From NCBI RefSeq assembly GCF_028688795.1, contig NZ_JAQTXM010000004.1, forward strand, positions 62,001 to 126,000: a DNA stretch of 64,000 nt, read 5' to 3'. Numbering within the stretch: the stretch's first letter is position 1; each line of letters begins with the position of its first letter. Below, piece by piece: positions 52,068 through 60,385 of this stretch. The notes under the pieces are model-generated. The model was not told the DNA's origin. It saw only the letters and a program-made list of their open reading frames with translations, and searched no databases. The position numbers and the translations under genes were made by a program. This stretch comes from Rhodoferax sp. GTDB taxonomy: Bacteria > Pseudomonadota > Gammaproteobacteria > Burkholderiales > Burkholderiaceae_C.

Positions 52068-53201
52068 ATGAAAGAGTTTCTCATTACCGTAGCACAAGCA
52101 GAAGACGCAATCCGGTCAAGTGTACCAGTCTTGCAAATGTACACGAAGGATCGCACCAGCGTTTACTTCATGAAAAAGACCTCCATGACCGAGCACGAGC
52201 TGTTCCATAAGCTCAAAGGCTTTCAGCTGTATTCGACCGAAGAGAACGATTACATCAAAACCCTCATCGCACGAGGTACCTTCTCACTGGAGAGCTACAC
52301 AAAGAAAATCTATCCGGAGGTAGTGCTCAAGGACGCGGCAGACCAGGCATTTGAGGATGCGCTGAACTGGACCTACAGTTACAGCATTGACATCCCTGAT
52401 GAAGACGAGAACCAGGAAGAAAAAGAAGAAGTGCCCGCAGCACAGAAAAGCAAGAAGAAGAAACGCGGCTACAATGTGCAGTTTTTCCCAATCGGCGCAT
52501 TCTTCACCCGGTCGCGGATTGTCACTTTTGTGAAAGCTGAAGATATCCCGCCGGAAGTTTATTGCGTTAAAGATATTGTCAGAAACGGTGAAGACAGCTA
52601 CGTCATTCGCACAACCACGCCATCCAAAATGCCAATCCTTTCTGACCAGCAGGAGTCATTTAACATCGGGTGGGTAGAAAAGATCCTGGAGCGAGGAAAT
52701 GTGTTTGCCATCAGCAAAGACCAAGGCATGCTTACTTCCAATAAACATGTCGCTAAATACGTCGAAGGCATGCGCGAGATGTACCCGCAGTACCACAAAA
52801 AAGGTCACTGGCTGTGTTACAGCATTGAAGACATTATCCATGCACTGCTGCGTGATGTGAAGATATCGGAACACGCAGTGGTCGCGGCGCACTCACTGGG
52901 TTGGCTTTTAAGAGATCAGTCTTTTGTCAAGTGCATTAACATTTACGGCTATTACGGCAGCACTATTTACGTTGTTAACAAAAAGCGCGCTAAGCGCTTT
53001 GTTCAACAGAATCAAAACAAATTCTTGCGTTCTGCTCACAAGACACAATTGGAGAGTGATCGCGTCATGTACGAAGACAATTTCGACTATGACGACTGGC
53101 CCTACGATCTGCCTGTCTGTAACGGCGAATACGATGACGCTAAAGAGCCCGAACAAGTCGACGACTCCGACGCAAACGACCAGCACTCGCAATTTGACTG
53201 A
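52068..53201 (+). CDS. Unknown 377-aa protein
   Basis: ATG after CCAAGGAGTCCTCC. Middle has an acidic-then-basic linker (about 111-132: DEDENQEEKEEV then KSKKKKRG) joining two domains. C-terminus is very acidic. No recognised domain. It is first behind the early-type box. Confidence 0.8.
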   Translation: MKEFLITVAQAEDAIRSSVPVLQMYTKDRTSVYFMKKTSMTEHELFHKLKGFQLYSTEENDYIKTLIARGTFSLESYTKKIYPEVVLKDAADQAFEDALNWTYSYSIDIPDEDENQEEKEEVPAAQKSKKKKRGYNVQFFPIGAFFTRSRIVTFVKAEDIPPEVYCVKDIVRNGEDSYVIRTTTPSKMPILSDQQESFNIGWVEKILERGNVFAISKDQGMLTSNKHVAKYVEGMREMYPQYHKKGHWLCYSIEDIIHALLRDVKISEHAVVAAHSLGWLLRDQSFVKCINIYGYYGSTIYVVNKKRAKRFVQQNQNKFLRSAHKTQLESDRVMYEDNFDYDDWPYDLPVCNGEYDDAKEPEQVDDSDANDQHSQFD

Positions 53202-53203
53202 AC

Positions 53204-53608
53204 ATGACTGAGGCGCACAAACTTTTTACCTGGCAGCGCAAGGCTAAGCTGGGTTACGAGGTATCGTCTAAAGGCGATTCACGCTTCTCTGCGTTTAATG
53301 CATTGATGCCAGATGGAAGATCGATCGAGTGCCACTACCAGTGCGACGTGAAAGGACATCAGCCTGGAGGCACAGATTGGGTACTGGGTAAAGGAAAACC
53401 ACCACTGAACCCAAGCACGGACTTATGGAAAGAATATCTCACACTCTGGAGACAATGGGCCAACAACAACTTGCCGTTGATGCGAGAACTCTACTACCAT
53501 GCACGGGACCGCGACAGCGTGTTAACAGACTGCTTCGCAACCACTGAAGTGAATCAAGCCCGTGCTCTAGCCACAGTGCTCAACGAACTGGTCGTAAAAG
53601 GACCATAA
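53204..53608 (+). CDS. Conserved phage protein, unknown (134 aa)
   Basis: Sequence AKLGYEVSSKGDSRFSAFNA, GRSIECHYQCDVKG, GKGKPP and NQARALATVLNEL belongs to a family widespread in large phages. The invariant-looking GYEVSSKGDxRFSA and LTDxFA segments suggest an enzyme or nucleotide-binding fold, but the activity is not known. Two bases after the previous stop. Confidence 0.82.
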   Translation: MTEAHKLFTWQRKAKLGYEVSSKGDSRFSAFNALMPDGRSIECHYQCDVKGHQPGGTDWVLGKGKPPLNPSTDLWKEYLTLWRQWANNNLPLMRELYYHARDRDSVLTDCFATTEVNQARALATVLNELVVKGP

Positions 53609-53619
53609 CAAGGACTGAT

Positions 53620-54009
53620 ATGGAAAACAAAATCCCTCTAACCAAGACAGGAAAAAGTAGTCTGCTGGAAATCAACGGGCAACGCTACATCGCTTGCATG
53701 TTGAACGAGGTTTCGACACTGGGCATACTGATGGGCTATTCGCTCTCAGGATTAAGCATTTTCGCATTTCCTTGGTCAAAGTCAGCTTACAGCAACCGTT
53801 GCATGATCCTGGTAATGTCGAATGATACGTTTATCAACATAGATCAACCGATCTATGCGCAGAACTACGAAGGAGTTCGCGCACCGCGTGTTTATTACGA
53901 GCACATGAAAGAAGCCGTGACTCGTTCGGCATTATTCAATAAACTACAAATCAACAAGTTTGTCTGGATGGATGCAAATGCTGTTTGCGAATTCGTAAAC
54001 GACAACTAA
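53620..54009 (+). CDS. Unknown 129-aa protein
   Basis: ATG after CAAGGACTGAT. Central weakly hydrophobic stretch (LGILMGYSLSGLSIFAFPW, about 30-48) that might touch a membrane. No family recognised. Confidence 0.7.
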   Translation: MENKIPLTKTGKSSLLEINGQRYIACMLNEVSTLGILMGYSLSGLSIFAFPWSKSAYSNRCMILVMSNDTFINIDQPIYAQNYEGVRAPRVYYEHMKEAVTRSALFNKLQINKFVWMDANAVCEFVNDN

Positions 54010-54019
54010 TCCCGACAGT

Positions 54020-54040
54020 GAGCAGTGTATTGCTCGTTTA
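54020..54040 (+). terminator. Short hairpin with T-rich tail
   Basis: GAGCA (54020-54024) and TGCTC (54031-54035), then GTTTATTTTTA. Weak: only five pairs. Confidence 0.35.
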
Positions 54041-54069
54041 TTTTTAATGATTTTCCACAAGGAGTTACC

Positions 54070-54591
54070 ATGAGCCAATCTGACAGCAACAACAACATCG
54101 ACCCTGACATCGAAGCAGCCAACCAGCATCGAGAGGAGCAACTTCGAAAGTTTGGTCATCAGATACCACCCGCACAACAGATGGGCCATATGTCGCAGAA
54201 TGACTTCAATCGCTGGATGGGCGGCTACCGGTTGCCGTCTATGGCACAACATCAGTATCCTGATTCCCTGCAAACTCAACCAGAACAGCTGAATACGGGT
54301 AAGCTGGTTTATGTGCGTGAGAGGTTGGCTCACGCAGGCGTACTGAGCACGCAGTCAAAGCAATCTATAGTACGTTTTGGTGAAAGCTTTCGTTGCGCCA
54401 TGATCTTCAAGTGCGTGGCCGAGGACGAACACTGTGCTTATGTGCAGTGTGTTTTTCAGAACAACACTGTGCAGGACGTTCCAGAAAAACCCGTCTTGGT
54501 CTCTAAAGCAAATATGTTGCTTTTGCCTGTCGGCGAAGAAGTAATAAAGGCTTTGGGCCTTGAGGTCAAGGACGACAAGCTCCCGTTTTAA
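54070..54591 (+). CDS. Unknown 173-aa protein
   Basis: Start at ATG 54070, with AAGGAG 8 bases before it. N-terminal half is polar and Gln/Asn/Met rich (possibly disordered); C-terminal half looks like a small beta domain (FRCAMIFKCVAEDEHCAYVQ). No family recognised. Confidence 0.75.
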   Translation: MSQSDSNNNIDPDIEAANQHREEQLRKFGHQIPPAQQMGHMSQNDFNRWMGGYRLPSMAQHQYPDSLQTQPEQLNTGKLVYVRERLAHAGVLSTQSKQSIVRFGESFRCAMIFKCVAEDEHCAYVQCVFQNNTVQDVPEKPVLVSKANMLLLPVGEEVIKALGLEVKDDKLPF

Positions 54592-54598
54592 GCAATCC

Positions 54599-54621
54599 AA
54601 AGCGCCCTAGGGCGCTTTTTT
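54599..54621 (+). terminator. 20-nt palindrome with T tract
   Basis: AAAGCGCCCTAGGGCGCTTT is fully self-complementary and followed by TTT. A classical terminator without a TATG box. Confidence 0.85.
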
Positions 54622-54650
54622 ATACATAATCACACCTTTGAGGGTACAAC

Positions 54651-55259
54651 ATGAGCAAGTCAATTCAAGTCTCCATCGACATCGACGAAAGTGATCTCTC
54701 TAAACGAGTCAAGAAATACCACGATGAGGCAGTCGCGCGATGCCTCGAACAATTGATGGGTAGCCGTCTCGACCTGGTCGCAGGAAAGCTCGTGCGCCGT
54801 CAAGGAGCAGTGGCAGAAATCGTGGAAGAGACAGTGGCCAATAGCCTGGCTAACCATGCGGTTAAGTTCGAAAAAGAAATCGAGCACCGCATTGCACAAG
54901 CATTTGACCAAGCAGTCCTCAAGGCCATCGACAAGGCTGCAACGCACTTGGCCAACAAGATGGTCTTTGGGTCCGATGCACGCACCAAAGTCAAGGACCT
55001 CTGCCTGAAAGAACGGCCATGTCTGTTTGCTCGAGTCAGTGAAGGTTATTTTAACCTCACCGTTCGGGATTGGGTGGTGCTGATGGTCACGCCTGAGTTC
55101 TTGAATCAGAACAGCGAATGGACAGGTGGGGAAATTCAAGCGCTTTACCTGAATGACAACGTTCTTCTCGATCGAGAAAATCTGGCCCGTTCTGACACCA
55201 AGGAAGAGGCTGAAGCCTATATCAAAAACTGGTGGGCTAACCAAAAGGAGCAATCATGA
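54651..55259 (+). CDS. Unknown 202-aa protein with duplicated C-terminal domain
   Basis: ATG after GAGGGTACAAC. N-terminal 110 residues are helical. The last 85 (CLFARVSEGYFNLTVRDWVV, TPEFLNQNSEW, AEAYIKNWW) match the gene at 55783 (FIFARIEENSRATEYPIKDW, NTEWMDHDG, AREYIRQWW). It overlaps the first member of the tandem family by 4 bases. Domain function unknown. Confidence 0.75.
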   Translation: MSKSIQVSIDIDESDLSKRVKKYHDEAVARCLEQLMGSRLDLVAGKLVRRQGAVAEIVEETVANSLANHAVKFEKEIEHRIAQAFDQAVLKAIDKAATHLANKMVFGSDARTKVKDLCLKERPCLFARVSEGYFNLTVRDWVVLMVTPEFLNQNSEWTGGEIQALYLNDNVLLDRENLARSDTKEEAEAYIKNWWANQKEQS

Positions 55260-55624
55260 AGCTGGCGGTCAGTAAGAACAAGCTGGTGGTGCGCGGAACA
55301 ATGGGCAGCATGGAAATTTTCAAAAGTGGAGAACGCACGGCAAAAATGCACCTGTGGCGCTCCGGCGTGCTGGTGTTTGAAACCACGCACCCTTTGGAGT
55401 GGTACAAACACAAGCGCCAGCTCAAGAAATATATCCGGCAAGTCGCTGCAAAGTGGCTCAATCCACGTTGTCGCTTGGTGAAATACACCTCAATCACGAA
55501 GAGTCTCCAGGCTGGTCAACCCGACAAAGTGGAAGTGTTCCACTTTGTCGAACCCAGAGACACGCCTACACGGCAAAACTTCAGCGACGAACTCTACGTC
55601 AATCGGTTCGTCTCCCTCGACTAA
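55256..55624 (+). CDS. Tandem family member 1 (122 aa)
   Basis: First of five related small genes (55256, 56067, 56497, 56926, 57292). MKLAVSKNKLVVRGTMGSME fits the family start (MKxYxSKNRIVIKNxxGxxxM). Then a basic middle (HKRQLKKYIRQVAAKWL) and a variable C-terminus. It is the most divergent copy together with 57292. All copies are basic, small and beta-then-alpha in layout; a nucleic-acid-binding or host-target-binding role is possible. Confidence 0.75.
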   Translation: MKLAVSKNKLVVRGTMGSMEIFKSGERTAKMHLWRSGVLVFETTHPLEWYKHKRQLKKYIRQVAAKWLNPRCRLVKYTSITKSLQAGQPDKVEVFHFVEPRDTPTRQNFSDELYVNRFVSLD

Positions 55625-55782
55625 AGCACTCGACCATAAGTCTAAGCGCTTTAAACGGCTTTAAACGCGTTTTGTAGTTTGGTGATAAGCTGATACCAAA
55701 CTCTAAAAACAATCGCTGTAAAGGGCTTAGAATTCGTGCTAAGCCCATTACAAACACACTGCCTTTGTGCAGGAAGTCTTTC
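55625..55782 (+). other. Intergenic leader with two hairpins
   Basis: AGTTTGGT / ACCAAACT (about 55676-55702) and GGGCTTAG / CTAAGCCC (about 55727-55750) are perfect 8-bp stems. No gene. The second may be a terminator or a leader structure for the 55783 gene. Confidence 0.45.
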
Positions 55783-56070
55783 ATGACAGAAACCAAACTG
55801 CCTTTTATTTTTGCCCGCATTGAAGAAAATTCTCGGGCCACTGAGTATCCGATTAAAGATTGGGTGGTCATAGTTGCTAATCCCGACTTCGTGACTTACA
55901 ACACGGAATGGATGGATCACGACGGTCTTGGAAATTTGTGTCTAATACCCAGTGTCGACATCTGCGTCGAGGACGATGAAGTCTTCCAAACCTACCACGA
56001 AGCCAGGGAATACATCAGGCAGTGGTGGTGTAAACAACAACAAACCATTTTTATCAAAGGTGCATCATGA
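55783..56070 (+). CDS. Unknown 95-aa protein, paralog of the 54651 C-terminus
   Basis: Start at ATG 55783 after GCAGGAAGTCTTTC. It is nearly the domain found at the end of the 54651 product, without the helical N-terminal part. It overlaps the 56067 gene by 4 bases. The pair 55783-56067 thus repeats the pair 54651-55256, showing that a two-gene unit was duplicated. Confidence 0.75.
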   Translation: MTETKLPFIFARIEENSRATEYPIKDWVVIVANPDFVTYNTEWMDHDGLGNLCLIPSVDICVEDDEVFQTYHEAREYIRQWWCKQQQTIFIKGAS

Positions 56071-56435
56071 AAGTTTACAAATCCAAGAACCGCATCGTTA
56101 TCAAGAACCGCTATGGTACACTGATCATGAAACGCCACGCCGGCGAGGGTGCAACGAAATATCGCCTCTACCGTAACGGCTTCCTCGTGCGCTCAGGAGG
56201 TGATGGCTGGATCGAGCACTACCGTTGTGATCGACAGCTTCGTACTGTGGCCAAGATTTTGGTCAAGCATTACTGTAGCCCTAAAACGAGTGTGTATGAG
56301 GCCACAATGGAGATACGCTCGGGCGAGCACAAAGGCAACATATCACGAACTGCGTTTTTGCGTCCAGCGGACATGCCGCTCCCTCAAAACGTGCTCACTG
56401 ACGGCATCGAATACCGTTATCGTCTATTGATGTAA
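56067..56435 (+). CDS. Tandem family member 2 (122 aa)
   Basis: MKVYKSKNRIVIKNRYGTLI, then YRLYRNGFLVRSGGDGWIEH, RQLRTVAKILVKHYCSPKTS and FLRPADMPLPQ. The start region is nearly identical at the DNA level to the 56497 gene (37 bases in a row from codon 4), so these two copies are the most recent duplication. Overlaps the previous gene by 4 bases. Confidence 0.8.
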   Translation: MKVYKSKNRIVIKNRYGTLIMKRHAGEGATKYRLYRNGFLVRSGGDGWIEHYRCDRQLRTVAKILVKHYCSPKTSVYEATMEIRSGEHKGNISRTAFLRPADMPLPQNVLTDGIEYRYRLLM

Positions 56436-56443
56436 CGCCTTTG

Positions 56444-56470
56444 ACGAGTACAGTGCGCTGTACTCGTTTT
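56444..56470 (+). terminator. 10-bp hairpin with T-rich tail
   Basis: ACGAGTACAG (56444-56453), loop TGCG, complement (56458-56467), then TTTCTTTTT. Between tandem copies 2 and 3. Confidence 0.78.
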
Positions 56471-56496
56471 CTTTTTACTTCTTGCAAGGACGCATC

Positions 56497-56865
56497 ATGA
56501 AACTCTACAAATCCAAGAACCGCATCGTTATCAAGAACCGCTACGGCACTCTAGTCATGCGCCGGAACGTGAAAGAGGAATTCGTAGAGTATGTACTCTG
56601 CCGCTGCGGGCACGTAGTGCGCCGAGGCGGCCCGCAATGGATACCGCCATATTTGAACAATAGGCAACTGCGCACGATTGCAAAGGTCATGGTCAAGAAT
56701 TTCTGCAGTGCCAAATACAGCGTGTACGAAGCCACGACAGAAATCACTGCCGAAGAAAACAAAGGCATTGTCGAGGTGACAGGGTTCTTGCGCCCCGCTG
56801 ACGACCCTATGCCAAAAACAGCAGATGTCGGTGGCGTTTTATTCCATTACCGCAAACTCATGTAA
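56497..56865 (+). CDS. Tandem family member 3 (122 aa)
   Basis: Start at ATG 56497 after GCAAGGACGCATC. Begins MKLYKSKNRIVIKNRYGTLV; also shares RQLRTIAKVMVKNFCSAKYS and GFLRPADDPMPK with copy 2. Same length as copies 1 and 2. Confidence 0.8.
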   Translation: MKLYKSKNRIVIKNRYGTLVMRRNVKEEFVEYVLCRCGHVVRRGGPQWIPPYLNNRQLRTIAKVMVKNFCSAKYSVYEATTEITAEENKGIVEVTGFLRPADDPMPKTADVGGVLFHYRKLM

Positions 56866-56872
56866 CTCCACA

Positions 56873-56896
56873 ACGGGTACATGACCATGTACCCGT
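56873..56896 (+). terminator. 10-bp hairpin without T tract
   Basis: ACGGGTACAT (56873-56882), loop GACC, ATGTACCCGT (56887-56896). It may terminate or protect RNA ends between copies 3 and 4; there is no T tract. Confidence 0.45.
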
Positions 56897-56925
56897 CCAG
56901 CATTACTCTATTGAAAGCAAACACC

Positions 56926-57279
56926 ATGAAACTGTATCAGAGAAAGAATCGCATTGTGGTAAAGAACAGCCGTGGACTTATCCGCATTTACAACGAAGGT
57001 GATTCTGCAATAATGCATTTCTACCGCAGTGGTCATTACCTGTGGACTTCTTCTCTGCTATGGATCAGACCCCATACAGACAAACGCAAACTTAAAAATA
57101 TGGCGCGAGTGACAGCGAAACCGCTGTGCGATGTCAAGAAGAAACTCTATCGGGTCATCACCATATTCACAAATGGCATCACCACAAAAGTGGGTTACGA
57201 TCTTCAAGACCCTTGGGCACCGCCTCCGCAAGACTACGCCAATGCAGCGTACAGCGTAAAATACACCTTGATCGAATAA
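56926..57279 (+). CDS. Tandem family member 4 (117 aa)
   Basis: Start at ATG 56926 (GAAAGCAAACACC). Begins MKLYQRKNRIVVKNSRGLIR; the middle (HFYRSGHYLWTSSLLWIRP) aligns with copies 2 and 3 but the C-terminus has diverged. A frame open to 56881 includes the hairpin and is not used. Confidence 0.75.
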   Translation: MKLYQRKNRIVVKNSRGLIRIYNEGDSAIMHFYRSGHYLWTSSLLWIRPHTDKRKLKNMARVTAKPLCDVKKKLYRVITIFTNGITTKVGYDLQDPWAPPPQDYANAAYSVKYTLIE

Positions 57280-57291
57280 AAAGGATCGACT

Positions 57292-57678
57292 ATGCGGCGT
57301 TATCAATCCAAAGACGGAATTGTCATCAAAAACTCCCTAGGGAGGGTTGTTGCAAGGTATGTCGACAAAAGGGCCTACATCAGCGTGTGGTACAATGGGT
57401 CTCAAGAGCGCAGCTCGCACTATCCTGGTGTTCGTGTGGCGACCTTTTCTGATTACCGTAAGCTATCCTGGGTTAACTTCAGAAAAGGAGTTCAGGCTCT
57501 GGCCAAGGCGTGGCTGAATCATGAAAATACCGTTCAAGTGCTTACTATTTTTGAAAAAGAAACTGCGGATGCAGACGAGACATTAAGAGCCACGGAATAT
57601 CTGATTGCCAAAAAAGGCTCCAAGCCGCACCGCGAGATCATCACACCCAAAATGCGATATCACTACAGCGACTTCTAA
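57292..57678 (+). CDS. Tandem family member 5 (128 aa)
   Basis: ATG after AAAAGGATCGACT, 12 bases past copy 4. Begins MRRYQSKDGIVIKNSLGRVV; the C-terminus (FEKETADADETLRATEYLIA) is new. The most diverged copy apart from copy 1. Confidence 0.75.
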   Translation: MRRYQSKDGIVIKNSLGRVVARYVDKRAYISVWYNGSQERSSHYPGVRVATFSDYRKLSWVNFRKGVQALAKAWLNHENTVQVLTIFEKETADADETLRATEYLIAKKGSKPHREIITPKMRYHYSDF

Positions 57679-57715
57679 AGCCACAGTTAATCGGTTAACT
57701 CAAAAGGAAATTGAC

Positions 57716-58009
57716 ATGGACTGCCAAGAAGCTCATCAGACGCCGTTTTCCGACCAAGAAGTAGCCAGGCATCAAGCGGTTACAAATAACGCGCCACAGA
57801 GCGATTTGACACCTTCGCAGGCAATCGTTAAAGAACTCGAAGAAGCAGAGATTGCATGCATCGACTGGCTGACCAGAAACCTGCAACCTCAACAAATCCA
57901 AGAGTTCTTGCCCATCCTGGGTAGACAACTCAAAGCAATGAGCCACTACTCCCAAGACCTGGTTTGGGCCAGCTTGAGCGAGCGTATCAAATTCATCAAA
58001 CCCCTTTGA
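57716..58009 (+). CDS. Unknown 97-aa protein
   Basis: Start at ATG 57716 after AAAAGGAAATTGAC. Helical C-terminal part (LTRNLQPQQIQEFLPILGRQ), polar N-terminus. No family recognised. Upstream in-frame codons overlap copy 5 and are not used. Confidence 0.7.
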   Translation: MDCQEAHQTPFSDQEVARHQAVTNNAPQSDLTPSQAIVKELEEAEIACIDWLTRNLQPQQIQEFLPILGRQLKAMSHYSQDLVWASLSERIKFIKPL

Positions 58010-58020
58010 AAGAAACTACC

Positions 58021-58923
58021 ATGTTCATCTCTCAACCGAAATGCCAAACGTTCAAGAGCACGCTGCACCGCCAACCCTACAGCGACCAAGCCAAGGCGAT
58101 CATTGACAAAATCAACGCCATTGAGGAGATCGCTTTCATTTCCATGAGCTATCAGAAGACCTGCCGTATCAATGTCGTGACCACCCGTGAGGGGCTCGAC
58201 AAACTGATGACATTGCTCAAGCTCTTGAGCGTCAGTATCAATACCGCCATACCCAAGCTGTCGATCGATGCTTTCTTGTCCTCACAGTACCGCGTGCCTG
58301 TCTTCAGCTTCTATCTCCCCATCTTCAACTACGACGAGTTGTCCCTGGCAGCATTCGACAAGGCGTTAGACTTGCTGAACACCCCCAACCAAGACGACTG
58401 CTTCGTGTCACAAGACCTGCTCGACAAGAGCCGCGCCATGCCTGCCAAGCACCCACTGGCGCAAGATGGCCCTTACGCCAGCGAATGCCAACGAATCCGT
58501 CAAGCACTCTCTCAACGCAAAGGGATTCATTGCTTCATTGCCAAGGTTGAAAACGACAGTACTGCTGTGTTAGCAAATCAACTCATCCTGCGCAGCGTGT
58601 GTACTGCCGAGGGGTTTAAGGATCTCGTGGACTTCTTTGTCAATGTCGAAGCCATACTGGAAGACCGAGCTTTCGTCACTGCAGTGTTCCACGCTGCGCA
58701 AGGCGTGTCCTCGTCTTCGATTCATATCACACCTCTCGTCGTGTTGCAAAAGGACAACACGAAGTATGATTTTCACCACGTGGATGACTCTATCTTTCGC
58801 TTTGGTGAAGCGGTCGTTCCTGAGAAAAATGAACCAGTCATGACTGAGCTCATCAGCGAGAGGCTCAATGAGTGTGTTAACAAAGTTGTAGCCGCTGCAG
58901 AAGAAGGCTACAAGGTAGACTAA
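58021..58923 (+). CDS. Unknown 300-aa protein
   Basis: Start at ATG 58021 (GAAAGAAACTACC), 11 bases after the previous stop. Mixed alpha/beta with a repeated-looking core: ISMSYQKTCRINVVTTREGL in the first half and the comparable VCTAEGFKDLVDFF region in the second. That could mean an internal duplication. No family recognised. Confidence 0.75.
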   Translation: MFISQPKCQTFKSTLHRQPYSDQAKAIIDKINAIEEIAFISMSYQKTCRINVVTTREGLDKLMTLLKLLSVSINTAIPKLSIDAFLSSQYRVPVFSFYLPIFNYDELSLAAFDKALDLLNTPNQDDCFVSQDLLDKSRAMPAKHPLAQDGPYASECQRIRQALSQRKGIHCFIAKVENDSTAVLANQLILRSVCTAEGFKDLVDFFVNVEAILEDRAFVTAVFHAAQGVSSSSIHITPLVVLQKDNTKYDFHHVDDSIFRFGEAVVPEKNEPVMTELISERLNECVNKVVAAAEEGYKVD

Positions 58924-58939
58924 CTACACAGCGACCCTA

Positions 58940-58973
58940 GACCTGCTCAGTGCAATGTTGCACTGGGTGGGTC
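58940..58973 (+). terminator. 16-bp imperfect hairpin
   Basis: GACCTGCTCAGTGCAA pairs with TTGCACTGGGTGGGTC (two wobble pairs), then AAAGGTTGTTTATTTTTG. Ends the 57716-58923 transcript. Confidence 0.72.
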
Positions 58974-58989
58974 AAAGGTTGTTTATTTT

Positions 58990-59037
58990 TGTATTCCAGA
59001 ATAAGCAGGTCCTATATTCTTTCATTGAGTATATTAG
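58990..59037 (+). promoter_or_regulatory. Promoter region before the HTH genes
   Basis: Contains TTGTAT-N18-TATATT (58989-59018), which could serve the host sigma-70 enzyme, and TATATTAG at 59030-59037, one base off the phiKZ-like early box. The HTH gene starts at 59083. Confidence 0.4.
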
Positions 59038-59082
59038 GTACTCACGCAATCCCATCACCCTTTTCTTCTTGAGGTAATTCAA

Positions 59083-59688
59083 ATGAAAAACAAAGCACTG
59101 AACGCACACCAGACTAACCTCTACTGGCTCTTTAACACGCCGTACAACGTTTATATCAACGGGCTGAGGGTAAGGCGTCAGAACTCTAGGAAAAACGCTC
59201 CTAGCGTCTTCCATGCCATCATTGGACATCAGGCGATTCACTCGTTTGACAACAACAAAGTTAGCCTGGCACTCAAAAACCCCGGCACTGCACGCTGGAT
59301 AGAAGACACTCGCGGCGCGACGCATCAAATGCAGTTCAAAGACACGCAAGGAAAAGTCGTACCACTCAACGTGGTCTACAAGTACCTTGCTGAAAACGAG
59401 GTCTATGGATACAAAGAAGCCCGAGACTTCTCCATTTTTTCTGACGTCTGCAGCGCAGTACCCACTTCTGTGCTTTGCGATCAATGGGGGATCACGCGGT
59501 CCACGTTGTGCCTCATCATCAATCGCCTCATTCGAAAAAGCAAGTTCACTGAATCGGCCAAGCGTGACCCTGCACAATTCAACGACAAAGGCACTACCAT
59601 CACAGGGCTTAGGCAACACCCTGAGTTCTGGACAGAACGACTCAACGACCTCAAGCGCCACGTGCACAGCCGACTGATCAACGACTGA
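59083..59688 (+). CDS. HTH-containing protein, paralog 1
   Basis: A 201-residue protein with TTGAGGTAATTCAA before the ATG. Begins with QTNLYWLFNTPYNVYINGLR, shared with the next gene (LQWLFNTPYHCQLNGKEIKS). A likely helix-turn-helix lies at about 127-150 (VPTSVLCDQWGITRSTLCLI). It may be a phage regulator or DNA-end-binding protein. Function not known; the HTH assignment is by eye. Confidence 0.7.
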   Translation: MKNKALNAHQTNLYWLFNTPYNVYINGLRVRRQNSRKNAPSVFHAIIGHQAIHSFDNNKVSLALKNPGTARWIEDTRGATHQMQFKDTQGKVVPLNVVYKYLAENEVYGYKEARDFSIFSDVCSAVPTSVLCDQWGITRSTLCLIINRLIRKSKFTESAKRDPAQFNDKGTTITGLRQHPEFWTERLNDLKRHVHSRLIND

Positions 59689-59734
59689 TCCCTCTCTTGC
59701 TTTCCTCATTATCACCATTTTGGAGTAATTGAAA

Positions 59735-60328
59735 ATGAACATCAACGGTCAACCTATCGCATTGCCTGCATTGCAGTGGCTCTTTAACACCCCTTACCAT
59801 TGTCAGCTCAATGGCAAAGAGATCAAGTCCTTCAAGGAGTATGCCAAGAAGAGCAAGCCTCTGCGCATCACCTTCACAGACGGTGAGGTGATGGACATGC
59901 CACACTACCTGATACTGGAGAGTGCAACACCTTCACAAAACACCATCCATCTCAAAGACAACAAAGGCAGTAGTTTCTTGCTGCGCTATTACGACTTGAA
60001 AACTAATCGGGTGTTGGTGCAACAAGTCCTGGATTATGTCAGAGACAACCAAAGGTACGGCATGAACATGTCCAAGTACCTCTCAATGGCTATAGCTGTC
60101 TGTAATGGCGCTCCTATAGCTGCAGTAGCCCAGCAATGGCATCTGGGTGAGTCGTATGTCAAGGTGCTGATAGAGCACCTAGGATTACGACTAACAATCC
60201 TCAGCAAGAAGCATCCTCATCTCACCCCTATCATCTCGCAGATGTCAGCAAGCAGACTCAAACACTACAGCGACTATTGGATTAAAACCTTAGAAGAGTA
60301 CAAGCCTTACCTCAAAGACGCTGAGTGA
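59735..60328 (+). CDS. HTH-containing protein, paralog 2
   Basis: A 197-residue protein, start at ATG 59735 with TTTTGGAG 10 bases before. Shares the N-terminal LFNTPY block, a central ENEVYGYKEA/DNQRYGMNMS helix and the HTH (APIAAVAQQWHLGESYVKVL) with paralog 1, so the pair arose by tandem duplication. Followed by the 60339 terminator. Confidence 0.7.
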   Translation: MNINGQPIALPALQWLFNTPYHCQLNGKEIKSFKEYAKKSKPLRITFTDGEVMDMPHYLILESATPSQNTIHLKDNKGSSFLLRYYDLKTNRVLVQQVLDYVRDNQRYGMNMSKYLSMAIAVCNGAPIAAVAQQWHLGESYVKVLIEHLGLRLTILSKKHPHLTPIISQMSASRLKHYSDYWIKTLEEYKPYLKDAE

Positions 60329-60338
60329 GACTACACTA

Positions 60339-60385
60339 CCCTACTACTCTTTCCAACAAGGAAGGGTAGTAGGGAGTTATGTCTG
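60339..60385 (+). terminator. 15-bp hairpin followed by TTATGTCTG
   Basis: CCCTACTACTC (60339-60349) pairs with GGGTAGTAGGG (60364-60374); TTCC/GGAA extends the stem inward to loop AACAA. TTATGTCTGTATTTC follows. Confidence 0.82.
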
